Shown here: in pieces, positions 35,779-45,823 of the stretch
Layout: every line of letters begins with the position of its first letter
Position numbering within the stretch: the first letter of the stretch is position 1
Assembly (NCBI GenBank): GCA_002386525.1
Contig: DGIS01000002.1
Location: forward strand, 1 to 54,122
Source: Sphingobacterium sp. UBA4616
GTDB taxonomy: Bacteria; Bacteroidota; Bacteroidia; Sphingobacteriales; Sphingobacteriaceae
DNA: 54,122 bases
Reading direction: 5' to 3'
The notes under the pieces: model-generated
Database searches by the model: none
The model's input: only the letters and a program-made list of their open reading frames with translations
Told to the model about the DNA's origin: nothing
Position numbers and translations under genes: made by a program

Positions 35779-36975
35779 ATGGCGAATCCAAAATATAGAG
35801 AGGCACTAGTGCGCTATGAAAAACACCTTACAGCGATATCCAGTCAGGAAATGGTGTTAAACATGGGGCCTCAGCATCCTTCGACGCATGGCGTACTCCG
35901 GCTTCAGCTGATTACAGACGGAGAGGTTGTGAAAGAGGTTGTTCCCCATTTAGGGTATCTACACCGCTGTTTTGATAAGCATGCCGAATCGTTAAATTAT
36001 GCAAAGACAATTCCTTTTACTGATCGTCTAGATTATCTAGCCTCAATGAATAATAGTCATGCTTTCGTTATGGGTGTCGAACGCATGCTTGGTCTCGACA
36101 GTAGGCTACCCAAAAGAATAGAGTACATCCGGGTGCTGGTCTGTGAACTCAATCGAATTGCATCGCACCTGATTGCTATTGGAACATATGGCATTGATAT
36201 CGGTGCAACAACGCCGTTTCTCTGGTGTTTTCGTGACCGTGAACATATTATGAATATGCTTGAGTGGGCTTCTGGTTCCCGGATGTTGTACAACTATATT
36301 TGGGTTGGTGGTTTGTTTTATGATTTGCCTGTTGGCTTTGAAGCACGTTGTGCAGAATTTATTGCATACTTCAAACCTAAATTGGTCGAACTGGATGAGA
36401 TATTAACTCAGAATCAGATATTTATATCCCGTACGGCTAAAATAGGTGTACTTCCTGCTGACGTTGCGATAAATTATGGTGTATCGGGACCTATGCTGCG
36501 GGCTTCGGGTATAAAATGGGATTTGAGACGAATAGATGGCTATTCGGTTTATCCAGAGATTGATTTTGAGATACCTGTAGGAACAGGTGAAATGGGAACA
36601 CTCGGTGATTGCTGGGACCGTTATAAAGTTAGGGTAGATGAGGTCAAGCAATCTGTTCGCATCGTTGAGCAATGCCTTGAACGATTGCAGAAAGATTTTA
36701 AACGTACAGCCGAATTTGATCCGCGGGCTCTTGTACCGAAGAAAGTAAATTTGAAAGCTCAGGATTATTATGTGCGTGCTGAAAATCCGAAGGGAGAATT
36801 GGGTTTTTACTTTGTCACAAAAGATAAATCAGATATTCCATTGCGTGTAAAATCAAGGGGGCCAAGTTTCAATAACCTTTCGGTGATTTCAGAACTCGGA
36901 AAAGGCGTGCTGATTGCTGATTTGATTGCAATTCTTGGATCTATCGATATCGTTTTAGGAGAGGTGGATCGTTAG
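35779..36975 (+). CDS. nuoD: NADH-quinone oxidoreductase subunit D-like (49 kDa)
   Basis: 398 residues from the ATG at 35779; a TTG three codons upstream (35770) overlaps the nuoC stop. The 49-kDa signature is complete: [28 protein letters not shown], the quinone-site His/Tyr region, and the C-terminal [10 protein letters not shown] typical of NuoD. No Ni-binding Cys pairs, so a complex I subunit and not a hydrogenase large subunit. Ends the pdxH-nuoC-nuoD unit, with a terminator 150 bp later. No other nuo gene is visible in the window. Confidence 0.92.
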   Translation: MANPKYREALVRYEKHLTAISSQEMVLNMGPQHPSTHGVLRLQLITDGEVVKEVVPHLGYLHRCFDKHAESLNYAKTIPFTDRLDYLASMNNSHAFVMGVERMLGLDSRLPKRIEYIRVLVCELNRIASHLIAIGTYGIDIGATTPFLWCFRDREHIMNMLEWASGSRMLYNYIWVGGLFYDLPVGFEARCAEFIAYFKPKLVELDEILTQNQIFISRTAKIGVLPADVAINYGVSGPMLRASGIKWDLRRIDGYSVYPEIDFEIPVGTGEMGTLGDCWDRYKVRVDEVKQSVRIVEQCLERLQKDFKRTAEFDPRALVPKKVNLKAQDYYVRAENPKGELGFYFVTKDKSDIPLRVKSRGPSFNNLSVISELGKGVLIADLIAILGSIDIVLGEVDR

Positions 36976-37306
36976 ATTGCGGTAGTATGCATGTTTTATA
37001 AACGATTTAGCAAAACAAAATAGGGATTGTATTGAAAATGTTGCAGGAAAACGCAAATAAATTTGTAAATGAAAGCAATTTTCATCATATTTGCAGTCTC
37101 ATAATTTAAGTTTATAATTGGTTAATGAAAGCTTGTTACTCCCAAAGTAGCGGGCTTTTCTTTTTTTTTTATCGATGCACCTATTAATGTAAGTTATTAA
37201 TGATTTCGGTGTTGGTTTGCGCTTGAAGGGTTTACTGCTTTTTCATCTGTGCAATGTTGATTATCCTGTATATTTCGTCGAATTCCTGCACTAGAATTTA
37301 ACGTAA
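36976..37306. other. Intergenic region after nuoD
   Basis: 331 bp; contains the terminator at 37129-37170 and otherwise no recognisable element. Confidence 0.5.
37129..37170 (+). terminator. Intrinsic terminator after nuoD
   Basis: 12-bp stem with G-T wobbles (37129-37140 / 37146-37157), loop CCCAA, followed by a long T-rich tract (TTTTC then T10). Confidence 0.8.
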
Positions 37307-38077
37307 ATGATTACCTTTACTGGTCTTAAATATAAAAAAGTGACGGATAGTTTAGTTATCATTCCAACATATAATGAAAAGGAAAATATTGAAAAAATCA
37401 TTCGCAAAGTTTTTTCCTTATCACATGCATTTGATATTTTAATTGTAGATGATGGTTCCCCGGATGGAACGGCTACCATCATCAAGAATTTACAGCTTCA
37501 TGAATTTACTGGCCGTTTGTTTATCGAAGAGCGAACCGGGAAACTAGGGCTGGGAACGGCGTATATTCATGGATTTAAATGGGCGCTATCCCGCGAACAT
37601 TACCATTATATTTTTGAAATGGATGCAGATTTCAGCCACAATCCAGAGGACTTGCTTCGTTTACGGCAGGCTTGCGTGTATGGTGCTGATATGAGTATAG
37701 GTTCGCGTTATATCAAGGGCGTGAATGTGGTCAATTGGCCAATGAGCCGGGTACTGATGTCGTATTTTGCTTCGGTATATGTTCGTTTTATAACAGGGAT
37801 AGATATCCAGGATGCTACTGCCGGATTTGTTTGTTTTACAAGGGAAGTCCTTGGAACAATCCCGCTCGACAAGATTAAGTTTGTAGGCTATGCCTTTCAG
37901 ATTGAAATGAAATTCACAGCCATAAAATATGGCTTTAAGGTGGTCGAAGTACCCATTATATTTACAGATCGGACCGAAGGTACATCAAAGATGAGTACGA
38001 GTATCTTTAAGGAAGCATTTTTTGGTGTAATCCAATTAAAATTAGGTAGTATCGGAAAGCGCTATAAGAGAAATTAA
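37307..38077 (+). CDS. Polyprenol-phosphate glycosyltransferase (DPM1-like GT2)
   Basis: 256 residues. GT-A fold of family 2: [18 protein letters not shown], nucleotide-binding [11 protein letters not shown], and the D-x-D motif [13 protein letters not shown]. The domain order and length match polyprenol monophosphomannose synthases; no C-terminal membrane helices, so soluble or peripheral. Transfers a hexose from GDP- or UDP-sugar to polyprenyl phosphate for glycan or glycoprotein assembly. Its stop is 13 bp before ruvB. Confidence 0.88.
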   Translation: MITFTGLKYKKVTDSLVIIPTYNEKENIEKIIRKVFSLSHAFDILIVDDGSPDGTATIIKNLQLHEFTGRLFIEERTGKLGLGTAYIHGFKWALSREHYHYIFEMDADFSHNPEDLLRLRQACVYGADMSIGSRYIKGVNVVNWPMSRVLMSYFASVYVRFITGIDIQDATAGFVCFTREVLGTIPLDKIKFVGYAFQIEMKFTAIKYGFKVVEVPIIFTDRTEGTSKMSTSIFKEAFFGVIQLKLGSIGKRYKRN

Positions 38078-38090
38078 AAATATTGCCACA

Positions 38091-39113
38091 ATGAACGAGA
38101 ATTTAGATCCAAATGCAGAACGTCTCAGTAATACCGACCGTGATATTGAACGAGCATTGCGGCCTCAGGCTTTTGAAGACTTTACCGGACAGGCTAAAAT
38201 ATTAGAGAACCTCAATATTTTTGTGAAAGCGGCTAGGCTGAGAGGCGAGGCGCTGGATCACGTTTTGCTGCATGGCCCTCCGGGCTTAGGAAAAACAACT
38301 TTGTCGCATATTATTGCGAATGAGATGGGGGTTGGTATCAAAATTACTTCAGGACCTGTATTGGATAAACCGGGTGATTTAGCAGGGTTATTAACAAATT
38401 TGGAAGAAGGTGATGTTTTGTTTATCGATGAGATTCATCGATTAAGTCCTTTGGTGGAAGAATATCTTTATTCGGCTATGGAGGATTTCAAAATTGACAT
38501 CATGCTGGAAACAGGACCAAATGCACGTTCTGTTCAGATTTCCCTGAATCCGTTTACCTTGATCGGGGCCACAACACGCTCGGGACTTTTGACTGCCCCC
38601 TTGCGTGCACGCTTTGGAATTAATTCACGCCTCCAATATTACGATGCAAAATTGCTGACAACTATTGTGTTGCGCTCGGCTCATATCTTAAACACACCGA
38701 TATCCGAGGAAGGGGCCTATGAGATTGCGCGGAGGAGCAGGGGTACACCCCGGATAGCCAATGCTTTACTGCGCCGTACACGGGATTTTGCTCAGATAAA
38801 AGGTAACGGAAGCATCGATAAAGAAATAGCGAAATATGCTTTGCACGCGCTTAATGTGGATGAAAATGGTTTAGACGAGATGGACAACAAAATCTTAACG
38901 ACTATTATAGACAAATTTAAAGGAGGACCTGTCGGACTAAAAACTGTAGCTACTGCTGTTGGTGAGGATGAAGGTACGATTGAGGAAGTCTATGAACCCT
39001 TTTTGATTCAAGAAGGGTACATTATGCGGACCTCAAGGGGTCGCGAGTGTACCGAAGCGGCCTATAAGCACTTGGGCCGTGTCAATCATTCGAAAGGAAA
39101 CACACTGTTTTAA
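38091..39113 (+). CDS. ruvB: Holliday junction DNA helicase RuvB
   Basis: 340 residues. AAA+ motifs are intact: Walker [10 protein letters not shown], Walker [10 protein letters not shown], sensor 1 GATTRSGLL, arginine finger region APLRARFG, and sensor 2 [19 protein letters not shown], followed by the winged-helix domain ending [13 protein letters not shown]. The start of the family core is [12 protein letters not shown]. Motor of branch migration with RuvA; ruvA is not in the window. Probably co-transcribed with the glycosyltransferase. Confidence 0.97.
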   Translation: MNENLDPNAERLSNTDRDIERALRPQAFEDFTGQAKILENLNIFVKAARLRGEALDHVLLHGPPGLGKTTLSHIIANEMGVGIKITSGPVLDKPGDLAGLLTNLEEGDVLFIDEIHRLSPLVEEYLYSAMEDFKIDIMLETGPNARSVQISLNPFTLIGATTRSGLLTAPLRARFGINSRLQYYDAKLLTTIVLRSAHILNTPISEEGAYEIARRSRGTPRIANALLRRTRDFAQIKGNGSIDKEIAKYALHALNVDENGLDEMDNKILTTIIDKFKGGPVGLKTVATAVGEDEGTIEEVYEPFLIQEGYIMRTSRGRECTEAAYKHLGRVNHSKGNTLF

Positions 39114-39133
39114 GCGCGAATGAAAAGTGTATT

Positions 39134-39676
39134 TTAACTTTTCTGCTGCATAATTTTATTAGTCCGGCTCATTAGGGCTGGACTAGGTTTTGTCCGTTGA
39201 AAATAGTTTATTTGCGCCTGTAACTCCTCCTGTACCCAGGGATGCTTTTTTCGTAGGTTATTTAAGACGTCCAGGCAGTTGACCAATACAGCGACAGGAC
39301 AGGGAGGGTCGATCATCCATTGGAAGGAGTACTCGATGATTTGTTCTTCCGCCTCATTCCCAAGTGTATATTCTTTATTTTTTTTCGACGTCAAAAATAG
39401 CAGAACCTTAGTGTAACTTCTAAGGCAGCTCCAATTCTTTTGTTTTTTTAAATTATCCAGGAATTGTGGGAGAACAGATTTTAGCAGTGCCGTATTTTTT
39501 AAAACGATGGTTTCAAAAACCCATGCGGCGCGAAAGGCGATCTTTTTATCTTTCTCTAAGGAAATATTCAACAGATCGCTTAGTGTTATTCCCTGAAGAA
39601 TATCCAAAGAAAAATCCGCTACCTCGAAAGATCTCAAGGTAACGGATAGAAATGCTAATTTTTCATCGTATGTCAT
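39134..39676 (-). CDS. Hypothetical alpha-helical (HEAT-like) protein
   Basis: 180 residues, all-helical by composition, with paired amphipathic helices such as KDKKIAFRAAWVFETIVLKN and CPVAVLVNCLDVLNNLRKKH that resemble HEAT/ARM repeats. No catalytic motif or signal. I do not recognise a named family. It follows the peptidase gene by 7 bp on the same strand, so translational coupling or co-expression is likely. Function unknown. Confidence 0.7.
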   Translation of the reverse strand: MTYDEKLAFLSVTLRSFEVADFSLDILQGITLSDLLNISLEKDKKIAFRAAWVFETIVLKNTALLKSVLPQFLDNLKKQKNWSCLRSYTKVLLFLTSKKNKEYTLGNEAEEQIIEYSFQWMIDPPCPVAVLVNCLDVLNNLRKKHPWVQEELQAQINYFQRTKPSPALMSRTNKIMQQKS

Positions 39677-39683
39677 ATAGCCG

Positions 39684-42176
39684 TTATCTTTGTGGCTTTT
39701 CCCGATTTATTTCGGTCATGTCGACCTCGTTCATTTTGGAATCGCCCAACAGATACTGGCTAAAGTAATCGCCCATTTTCCAAAAGAAATACTCTGTCAT
39801 ATCACCAAAACCATGTCTTTGTCCCGGTAATAGTAAGAAATCAAATCTTTTGTTGGCTTTAATGAGTGCATCGACCATTCGAATCGAGTTAGCCGGGTGT
39901 ACATTGTTATCGATATCGCCGGTGGCGATCAATAGTTTACCTTTAAGATTTTTTGCGATCTCTGTATTTTTATTGATCTGGTACGAGAACGTAGTATCTC
40001 CTTTAGCGGATACCTTTTCTGTTACACCATGATGGCGCTCGCTCCACCAGCGGTTGTAGATTTGGTTTTCATGATTTCCTGCTCCAGACACGGCAACTTT
40101 AAAGAAATCAGGATACACAAGCATCGCTGCTGTAGACATAAATCCTCCCCCGGAGTGGCCAGTTATACCCACACGGTTAATATCAATATATTTATAGCGG
40201 TCAGCAAGCTGTTCTGCGGCCACTTTTTTATCTTCCAAACCATAGTCGCGCAGATTTCCGTAACCATAGGTATGGTACCACTGCGAACGTGAAGGATGTC
40301 CGCCACGGTTACCGACGGTGATGACGATAAAACCGAACTGTGCTAGCCTGTCGATTCGGTCCATGCTTCTGCCAAATGACTTATTGACCGCTTCGGTCTG
40401 AGGCCCAGGGTAGACATATTCGACAATGGGGTACATTCTGGTGCTGTCAAAATCAAATGGTTTATACATCACCCCATAAAGATCCGTGGTACCATCTCCA
40501 GCTTTTACTTTAAAGGGTTCCGGAAATTTGTAACCAGCAGCAAAAAGTAACGACAGATCGGCCTTTTCCAATGTCATTACTTTTTGTCCATTGCTATTGT
40601 ACAAGACAGATTCGGGCGTTGTGTTGACCCTGGAGGAGTTATTAACAAAGTACCTAGAAGATTCACTCATTTCCACCTGGTGATCAAAGTTTCCCGGGTT
40701 TAATAATTTAATACCAGAGCCTCCTGTATTTATACTATATTGGTGCAGATAATAAGGGTCTTCGTTTTTCTCACGGCCCGATGCTGTAAAGTATAGTGTT
40801 CCTGAAGCAGGGTCTAAACCAGTAATTTCTTCCGAATGAAAGGCACCTTTTGTAATCTGATTAATCAATTTTCCATTTGTGTCGTACAGGTAGTAATGGC
40901 CCCATCCGTCTCTTTCTGACCAATGGATCAATTGTTTTTTATATTCAATCAGGAATGGTTTTTGAGCATCCAGATAGACATTGGAGCGTTCTTGGATAAT
41001 GTTGTTTACTGTGCCATTTACATTGACTTTTAGGAGGTCAATCCGTTTGAGGTCGCGGCTAGAACGTGAAATGTAAAATTCCTCGTTATTGCCTAACCAG
41101 TAATTGATAAAGTAATCCTCTTTATACGAATTTTTATCCGGAGTTTTTGTCCAGGTTGAGAGGGTCTGATTTTTAAACGCGGACACATCGATGCGACGTG
41201 GAGTTTTTGCTCCTGCATCAAAGATATAAAGTTCAGTTTCCGTCGAATCGACCTCACCTGGCATCTGGTATTTATACGTTTCAAGTGTGGGGCGGGATGA
41301 GCCAACATTATTGATTACCCACAAAGGTTTTAATGAACGGTTGTCCTTTCTGCTCAAGGTAAAATAACGCCCATCTGGCGACCAGCTGATCCATACCCGC
41401 TTACGTTTAGGTTCATTTTCTTTATCTTTTTCTTTTTCGTCACCAGTAGTTGTACTGTATTCATCGCCGCCCCAAGCATAATATTGCACACCGTCTTTTG
41501 TAATTTGGTGTTCTACAATGGTGCTGTCCTTTTCATTTTTTACCGCTTTAAGATAGTTGGACCTGTCCATCCAATACAAATTGTAGTCTTTTGCAAAGTA
41601 AACTGTATTGGTATCAGGGGAGAAGCTCGCCCAACCCAAAGGTGGTTTTACTTTTGTCGAGTCACTGATTTCTAAGACAGACTTTGTTGCCAGATCGTAT
41701 TCCAGATAAAATAGTTTCTTTTTGGTGGTATCGGACTTATTCTTGAGTTTTTGTATTTCATCCTTGGATTTGACGGTATCTTGCGTACTCTGAACCTGAA
41801 ATCTTAATTTCTTCTCATCTTTAGTAAACCGAAGCCCTTGTAATTCCAGGTGTTGGGCATCTACAGGGTTTTTAACGATTTTAGTAATTTGAGCGGCGAT
41901 GTCGTCATTATTGAAAAGGAGTTCTTTCTTTTTCAGGGCGGGATTAATAATGTACCAGTTTCTTCCCTGCGGGCTTGCGTAATCATACCAAAAGCGATCA
42001 GAAAAATTGATCCAGTTTGGTTTGATACTGGTTGAAAAAATCATTTTCTTTAATTTTTCAGGGGAAAATTTCGCTGCCAACTGATAGTTGGCCTTTATAG
42101 GCACCTCTTTCGCCTGTTGTGCGGTACCCATATAGGGTAATAAGCTGACCGCTAAGATAAAGTAGAACTTATGCAT
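39684..42176 (-). CDS. S9 family peptidase, DPP-IV-like, exported
   Basis: 830 residues from ATG 42176 (MHKFYFILAVSLLPYMGTAQ, a signal peptide); the nine codons upstream are unlikely to be used. An N-terminal DPP-IV beta-propeller (to ~570) is followed by a prolyl-oligopeptidase-like alpha/beta-hydrolase domain. The catalytic triad is Ser675 in GHSGGGF, the Asp in GDIDNNVHP and the His in PGQRHGFGD. Cleaves dipeptides or similar from exported peptides in the periplasm; the exact specificity is inferred. A basic linker and KKKR segment lie in the propeller. Confidence 0.9.
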   Translation of the reverse strand: MHKFYFILAVSLLPYMGTAQQAKEVPIKANYQLAAKFSPEKLKKMIFSTSIKPNWINFSDRFWYDYASPQGRNWYIINPALKKKELLFNNDDIAAQITKIVKNPVDAQHLELQGLRFTKDEKKLRFQVQSTQDTVKSKDEIQKLKNKSDTTKKKLFYLEYDLATKSVLEISDSTKVKPPLGWASFSPDTNTVYFAKDYNLYWMDRSNYLKAVKNEKDSTIVEHQITKDGVQYYAWGGDEYSTTTGDEKEKDKENEPKRKRVWISWSPDGRYFTLSRKDNRSLKPLWVINNVGSSRPTLETYKYQMPGEVDSTETELYIFDAGAKTPRRIDVSAFKNQTLSTWTKTPDKNSYKEDYFINYWLGNNEEFYISRSSRDLKRIDLLKVNVNGTVNNIIQERSNVYLDAQKPFLIEYKKQLIHWSERDGWGHYYLYDTNGKLINQITKGAFHSEEITGLDPASGTLYFTASGREKNEDPYYLHQYSINTGGSGIKLLNPGNFDHQVEMSESSRYFVNNSSRVNTTPESVLYNSNGQKVMTLEKADLSLLFAAGYKFPEPFKVKAGDGTTDLYGVMYKPFDFDSTRMYPIVEYVYPGPQTEAVNKSFGRSMDRIDRLAQFGFIVITVGNRGGHPSRSQWYHTYGYGNLRDYGLEDKKVAAEQLADRYKYIDINRVGITGHSGGGFMSTAAMLVYPDFFKVAVSGAGNHENQIYNRWWSERHHGVTEKVSAKGDTTFSYQINKNTEIAKNLKGKLLIATGDIDNNVHPANSIRMVDALIKANKRFDFLLLPGQRHGFGDMTEYFFWKMGDYFSQYLLGDSKMNEVDMTEINREKPQR

Positions 42177-42267
42177 TAAATAATAATATAGATAATCGTG
42201 CAATAATGGTTTTGGATGTAAAAATATCTATAATGAGGTTCTTTTGCGAATGATTCGTGTAATAATC

Positions 42268-43698
42268 CTATGATGGATAGAAGTTTTCACTGAAATTAAC
42301 CAAAAAAAGCTCCTTTGTTGCCCGTGTCACCCCGGTATATAGCCATCTTAAAAATTCAAGATCCAACATGTCATCGTTTAAATAACCCTGGTCTACAAAG
42401 ACGATTGGCCACTGGCCGCCCTGCGCTTTGTGGCAGGTAATTGCAAATGCAAATTTAATCTGAAGTGCATTATAATAGGGATCTTTTTTGATTGCTTCGA
42501 GGCGGTCTTTTTTATCCATAATATCGGCATAATCTAAGGCGATCTCTTCGTAGAGTGCTTTTTGGGTTTCATAGGGCAGGTTGGGACTATCCGTATAGAG
42601 GCTGTCTAGGATGACGCGGCAAGTGATAGGTTCTATTTCGTCAATGTCTACAAATTCAAGTGTGACATCTGCAAATCGAAATCCATGCTGGTCATGGATA
42701 TTGCTCACTTTTCGTACTTTGGCCATATCGCCGTTTGCGATAAATCCATCGCCCAGGTTATTTTCCTGTAGCCAGAAGTAGTTGTTTTTTACAACCATAA
42801 TATAATCTCCGCCGGTGAGTTCTTCGTCCCGAAATAAGATCCTATTTCTTATGTTTTGATTGTACAAATTTGCGGAGCGGTTTGAACGGCAGATAATCAT
42901 TGTATTTTCGAGTCCATATTTGTCATAGGCATAGTTTATCCCTTCGATTAATCGTTCACCTGTCATTCTGTAAAGGTCTTTGAATCCTTTAGTTATGAAT
43001 TTAGGAAAAGGAAAATTATCTTGATCTTCCTCTGCAGAGGTTATCTCTTCGCGTATTTTTGTCGCATTATACAGTATGCCAGAATCTTTGGATTGACGTA
43101 CCACTGTGGTCAGCTCAAACGGATAAACGCATAGATGAAATTCATTTTCGAGATAATTTGGGTTTAATGCGGGGCTGTCCAGGAGTCCTACAGGTGGTAA
43201 CTGAGCGGTATCTCCGACAAATAGTAGGGTGCAATTCTTCCCGGATTGCACATAGCGGATCAGGTCATCCAAAAGACTTCCCGAAAAGGCATTTACAGGA
43301 GCATTGGAGATCATTGAAGCTTCATCGATAATAAATAGGGTATCTTCATGAAGATTCTCCGCTAAAGTGAAATCCAGCTGAAATGAAACAGCAGATTTTT
43401 TTCGATAGATTTTCTTGTGGATTGTCAGTGCTTTGCGACCCGAATAATAGGTAATCACTTTTGCAGCCCTGCCCGTTGGAGCCAGCAAAACAGCTTTTTT
43501 GCGTAATGCTGGCAGTACTTTGACCAGCGCCGAAATTAACGTTGTCTTTCCCGTACCGGCGTATCCTCGAAGTACAAAGCAGGATTGCTTGTCAAAAGCG
43601 AGTAGAAATTCTTCCAGTAATTCGAAGGCCTCCAACTGCTGACCGGTGGCCTGCCATGGAAATTGCTGTATTAACAGATTTTTGATGAACACCTTCAA
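42268..43698 (-). CDS. RecD-like ATP-dependent DNA helicase (SF1)
   Basis: 476 residues. Motif I GYAGTGKTT (residues 45-53), motif Ia APTGRAA, motif II FIIDEASM (DEAS, 125-128), Q-x-x-P motif III (VGDTAQLPPVG), and the C-terminal UvrD_C_2 motifs TCHKAQGGQWPIVFVD and YTGVTRA. It is shorter than full RecD2 (~740) and lacks the N-terminal helical domain, a form common in Bacteroidota. Expected role: 5'-3' DNA unwinding in repair; no RecBC partners here. Confidence 0.9.
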   Translation of the reverse strand: MKVFIKNLLIQQFPWQATGQQLEAFELLEEFLLAFDKQSCFVLRGYAGTGKTTLISALVKVLPALRKKAVLLAPTGRAAKVITYYSGRKALTIHKKIYRKKSAVSFQLDFTLAENLHEDTLFIIDEASMISNAPVNAFSGSLLDDLIRYVQSGKNCTLLFVGDTAQLPPVGLLDSPALNPNYLENEFHLCVYPFELTTVVRQSKDSGILYNATKIREEITSAEEDQDNFPFPKFITKGFKDLYRMTGERLIEGINYAYDKYGLENTMIICRSNRSANLYNQNIRNRILFRDEELTGGDYIMVVKNNYFWLQENNLGDGFIANGDMAKVRKVSNIHDQHGFRFADVTLEFVDIDEIEPITCRVILDSLYTDSPNLPYETQKALYEEIALDYADIMDKKDRLEAIKKDPYYNALQIKFAFAITCHKAQGGQWPIVFVDQGYLNDDMLDLEFLRWLYTGVTRATKELFLVNFSENFYPS

Positions 43699-43777
43699 AG
43701 TTATTTAAAAGGTTTGTCTTATCCTCTAGAAAAAGCTATTTTTGCTTTAAGAAATTTTAATTTTTACAATTCAGCGA

Positions 43778-44575
43778 ATGAATTATATTTCAAAGCAATT
43801 CAATATTCATTATTTACCAGAGTACAATCTTTTGGTCAAGGCTGGCTTTCAGAAAGATGTCTTGGCAGTGGTTGATAAAAAGTCGGTTGCGCCGATTTTG
43901 ATCGAGTATCCTTCAGAGGAGCCGATTTTAGATGCCACGCGAATTATGAGTCTTCCGTTTCGATTTGTCCGTGTGGTGATACCACATCAAACTTTTACAT
44001 TTATTCCGAAAGAGTTTTTTCTGAGTGAAAAGATGGGCGATTACCTGAAGTTTTTAGGCACATCTGATCTTGAAAATACCTTTAGCTATTCTTTAGATAA
44101 CCTTAATTTAATTGCTGTATATCAGTTTGATGGATTGTTATTAAATAGATGGAGGAGGTTGTTTCCTGATGCTGTGATACTTCCCGAGTTCGCTGTTGTG
44201 CTTGACCGCGCACAGGAGCGCGTTTCGATTCGAGGTAGTGTCTTAGGGCTTCATTTTGTAGCTGAAAATACGGTTGATTTTTACCTGTTTAAAAACGGTG
44301 TTTTCCAGCTCTATAATAGTTTTGAAATTCATACGCTGGATGATATTAGCTATTATGTGCTTAATATTTTAACCCAATTCAACCTTGGCGACTCCATTAA
44401 CAAAGTGCTTCTTTCAGGAGAAATCCCAAATGAATCTTATTATAAGCGTATCTCGACTTATACTGCTGATATTGAAATATTGGATTTAAAAACAAAAGTT
44501 GTATTGGCAGATAGGGAAGTCGACTCAAATTTGGCGCCATATAATGTATTATTTGATTCTATACTATGCGAATAA
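43778..44575 (+). CDS. DUF3822 family protein
   Basis: 265 residues resembling Bacteroidota DUF3822 proteins, which have an actin/hexokinase-like ATPase-fold layout (from memory). Visible: two alternating alpha/beta halves with LDNLNLIAVYQFDG and KVLLSGEIPNE as strand-turn segments. No catalytic residues can be named. It overlaps rsmD by 10 bp and is followed by coaD, an arrangement often seen in this phylum. Function unknown; context suggests a housekeeping role. Confidence 0.8.
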   Translation: MNYISKQFNIHYLPEYNLLVKAGFQKDVLAVVDKKSVAPILIEYPSEEPILDATRIMSLPFRFVRVVIPHQTFTFIPKEFFLSEKMGDYLKFLGTSDLENTFSYSLDNLNLIAVYQFDGLLLNRWRRLFPDAVILPEFAVVLDRAQERVSIRGSVLGLHFVAENTVDFYLFKNGVFQLYNSFEIHTLDDISYYVLNILTQFNLGDSINKVLLSGEIPNESYYKRISTYTADIEILDLKTKVVLADREVDSNLAPYNVLFDSILCE

Positions 44576-45105
44576 TCGGAGGTCGTTTAGGTGGCTTAAG
44601 GCTCAATCCACCAAATAATTTACCTGTGCGACCAACCACGGATATCGCCAAAGAAGCGCTGTTTAATATTTTACAGAACAAGCTGGATTTTGATGGTTTA
44701 GCATGTCTGGATCTTTTTGCAGGAACAGGGAATATTAGTTTTGAGCTCGCATCGAGGGATGTGGAGCATGTAGATGCGATAGACCTTCATTTCAAATGTG
44801 TGCAATACATCAATGATACAGCGGATAAGATGAAATTGGAGCAGATTAAAGCAAGAAAAGCCGATGTGTTCAAATTCATTGCTAGCTGTAGGGATACTTA
44901 TGATTTTATTTTTGCTGATCCACCTTATGATATTCCTAAATTACCACAATTACCAAAACTAATTTTTGACCAACAATTACTGCGTAATGGTGGGCTCCTC
45001 GTTGTTGAGCATCCGTCAACAAGGCAGATGGAAGATCATCCAAATTTTATAGAAACTAGGAAATACGGGTATTCATCATTTTCTTTTTACACTAATACGA
45101 TCTAA
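44566..45105 (+). CDS. rsmD: 16S rRNA (guanine(966)-N2)-methyltransferase
   Basis: 179 residues. SAM-binding LDLFAGTGNISFELASR, the catalytic FADPPYD motif (DPPY, amino-methyltransferase), and the N-terminal RIIGGRLGG plus PVRPTTDIAKEALFNIL typical of RsmD. Methylates G966 of 16S rRNA. Overlaps the DUF3822 gene by 10 bp and precedes coaD by 1 bp, a tight operon. Confidence 0.94.
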   Translation: MRIIGGRLGGLRLNPPNNLPVRPTTDIAKEALFNILQNKLDFDGLACLDLFAGTGNISFELASRDVEHVDAIDLHFKCVQYINDTADKMKLEQIKARKADVFKFIASCRDTYDFIFADPPYDIPKLPQLPKLIFDQQLLRNGGLLVVEHPSTRQMEDHPNFIETRKYGYSSFSFYTNTI

Positions 45106-45106
45106 T

Positions 45107-45583
45107 ATGAAAATTGCTGTTTTTCCGGGATCATTTGACCCTTTTACTTTAGCGCATCAAGACCTTGTCGAAAGAGCAATGCCGCTATTTGATAAAATCA
45201 TTATTGCGGTAGGATATAACGCCAATAAAAAGGGTATGTTAGATCACGACGAACGGGTAGATTCAATTAGCCGTGTTTTTAGCGACGTAAGCGGGGTTGA
45301 GGTGCATAAATATAAGGGCTTAACCGTGGAGTTCTGCAGGCAGGTTAAAGCGCGTTTTATATTACGTGGGCTCCGGAATACCAATGATTTCGAATTTGAA
45401 AACGCCATTGCTCAAAATAATCTGTTGCTCAATAATGAGGTGGAAAGTTATTTCTTAATGAGTAGATCCGGAACAGCTCATATTTCTTCTTCCATTGTTA
45501 GGGATGTCTGGTTTAATGGAGGCGATATCAGTGCAATGGTGCCCGTTGCCATTCTGTCGCTATTGAATGAAGAAGATAAATAA
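45107..45583 (+). CDS. coaD: Phosphopantetheine adenylyltransferase
   Basis: 158 residues, the usual CoaD length. The nucleotidyltransferase motif VFPGSFDPFTLAHQDLVERA has the T-x-x-H site (written here as 20 residues), with ILRGLRNTNDFEFE and the C-terminal SGTAHISSSIVRDV. Penultimate step of CoA synthesis in the cytosol. Ends the DUF3822-rsmD-coaD unit, followed by a terminator. Confidence 0.95.
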   Translation: MKIAVFPGSFDPFTLAHQDLVERAMPLFDKIIIAVGYNANKKGMLDHDERVDSISRVFSDVSGVEVHKYKGLTVEFCRQVKARFILRGLRNTNDFEFENAIAQNNLLLNNEVESYFLMSRSGTAHISSSIVRDVWFNGGDISAMVPVAILSLLNEEDK

Positions 45584-45609
45584 GCAAGATCAATAAAGCC
45601 CGATTTAAT

Positions 45610-45651
45610 AAAAAAGTGCAGCAAAATAATATTTTGTTGCACTTTTTTTAT
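45610..45651 (+). terminator. Intrinsic terminator after coaD
   Basis: Long stem AAGTGCAGCAAAAT / ATTTTGTTGCACTT with one G-T wobble and a 3-nt loop, A-run on the left and T7 on the right. Confidence 0.88.
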
Positions 45652-45823
45652 TGTTGGTAGACAGGGTTTTATGTGTTTTATGTAAATAATATGTTTTCAG
45701 TATTGAAGGCTGTCTGATTCCTCTCTATGCTTTAAGGCCAAATATTATTTGGTTACACCATTATTTTAGGCTTAATATGTTTGTTTTCAAATCATTAAAT
45801 TAATTTATCCGTATTTTAGCTTA

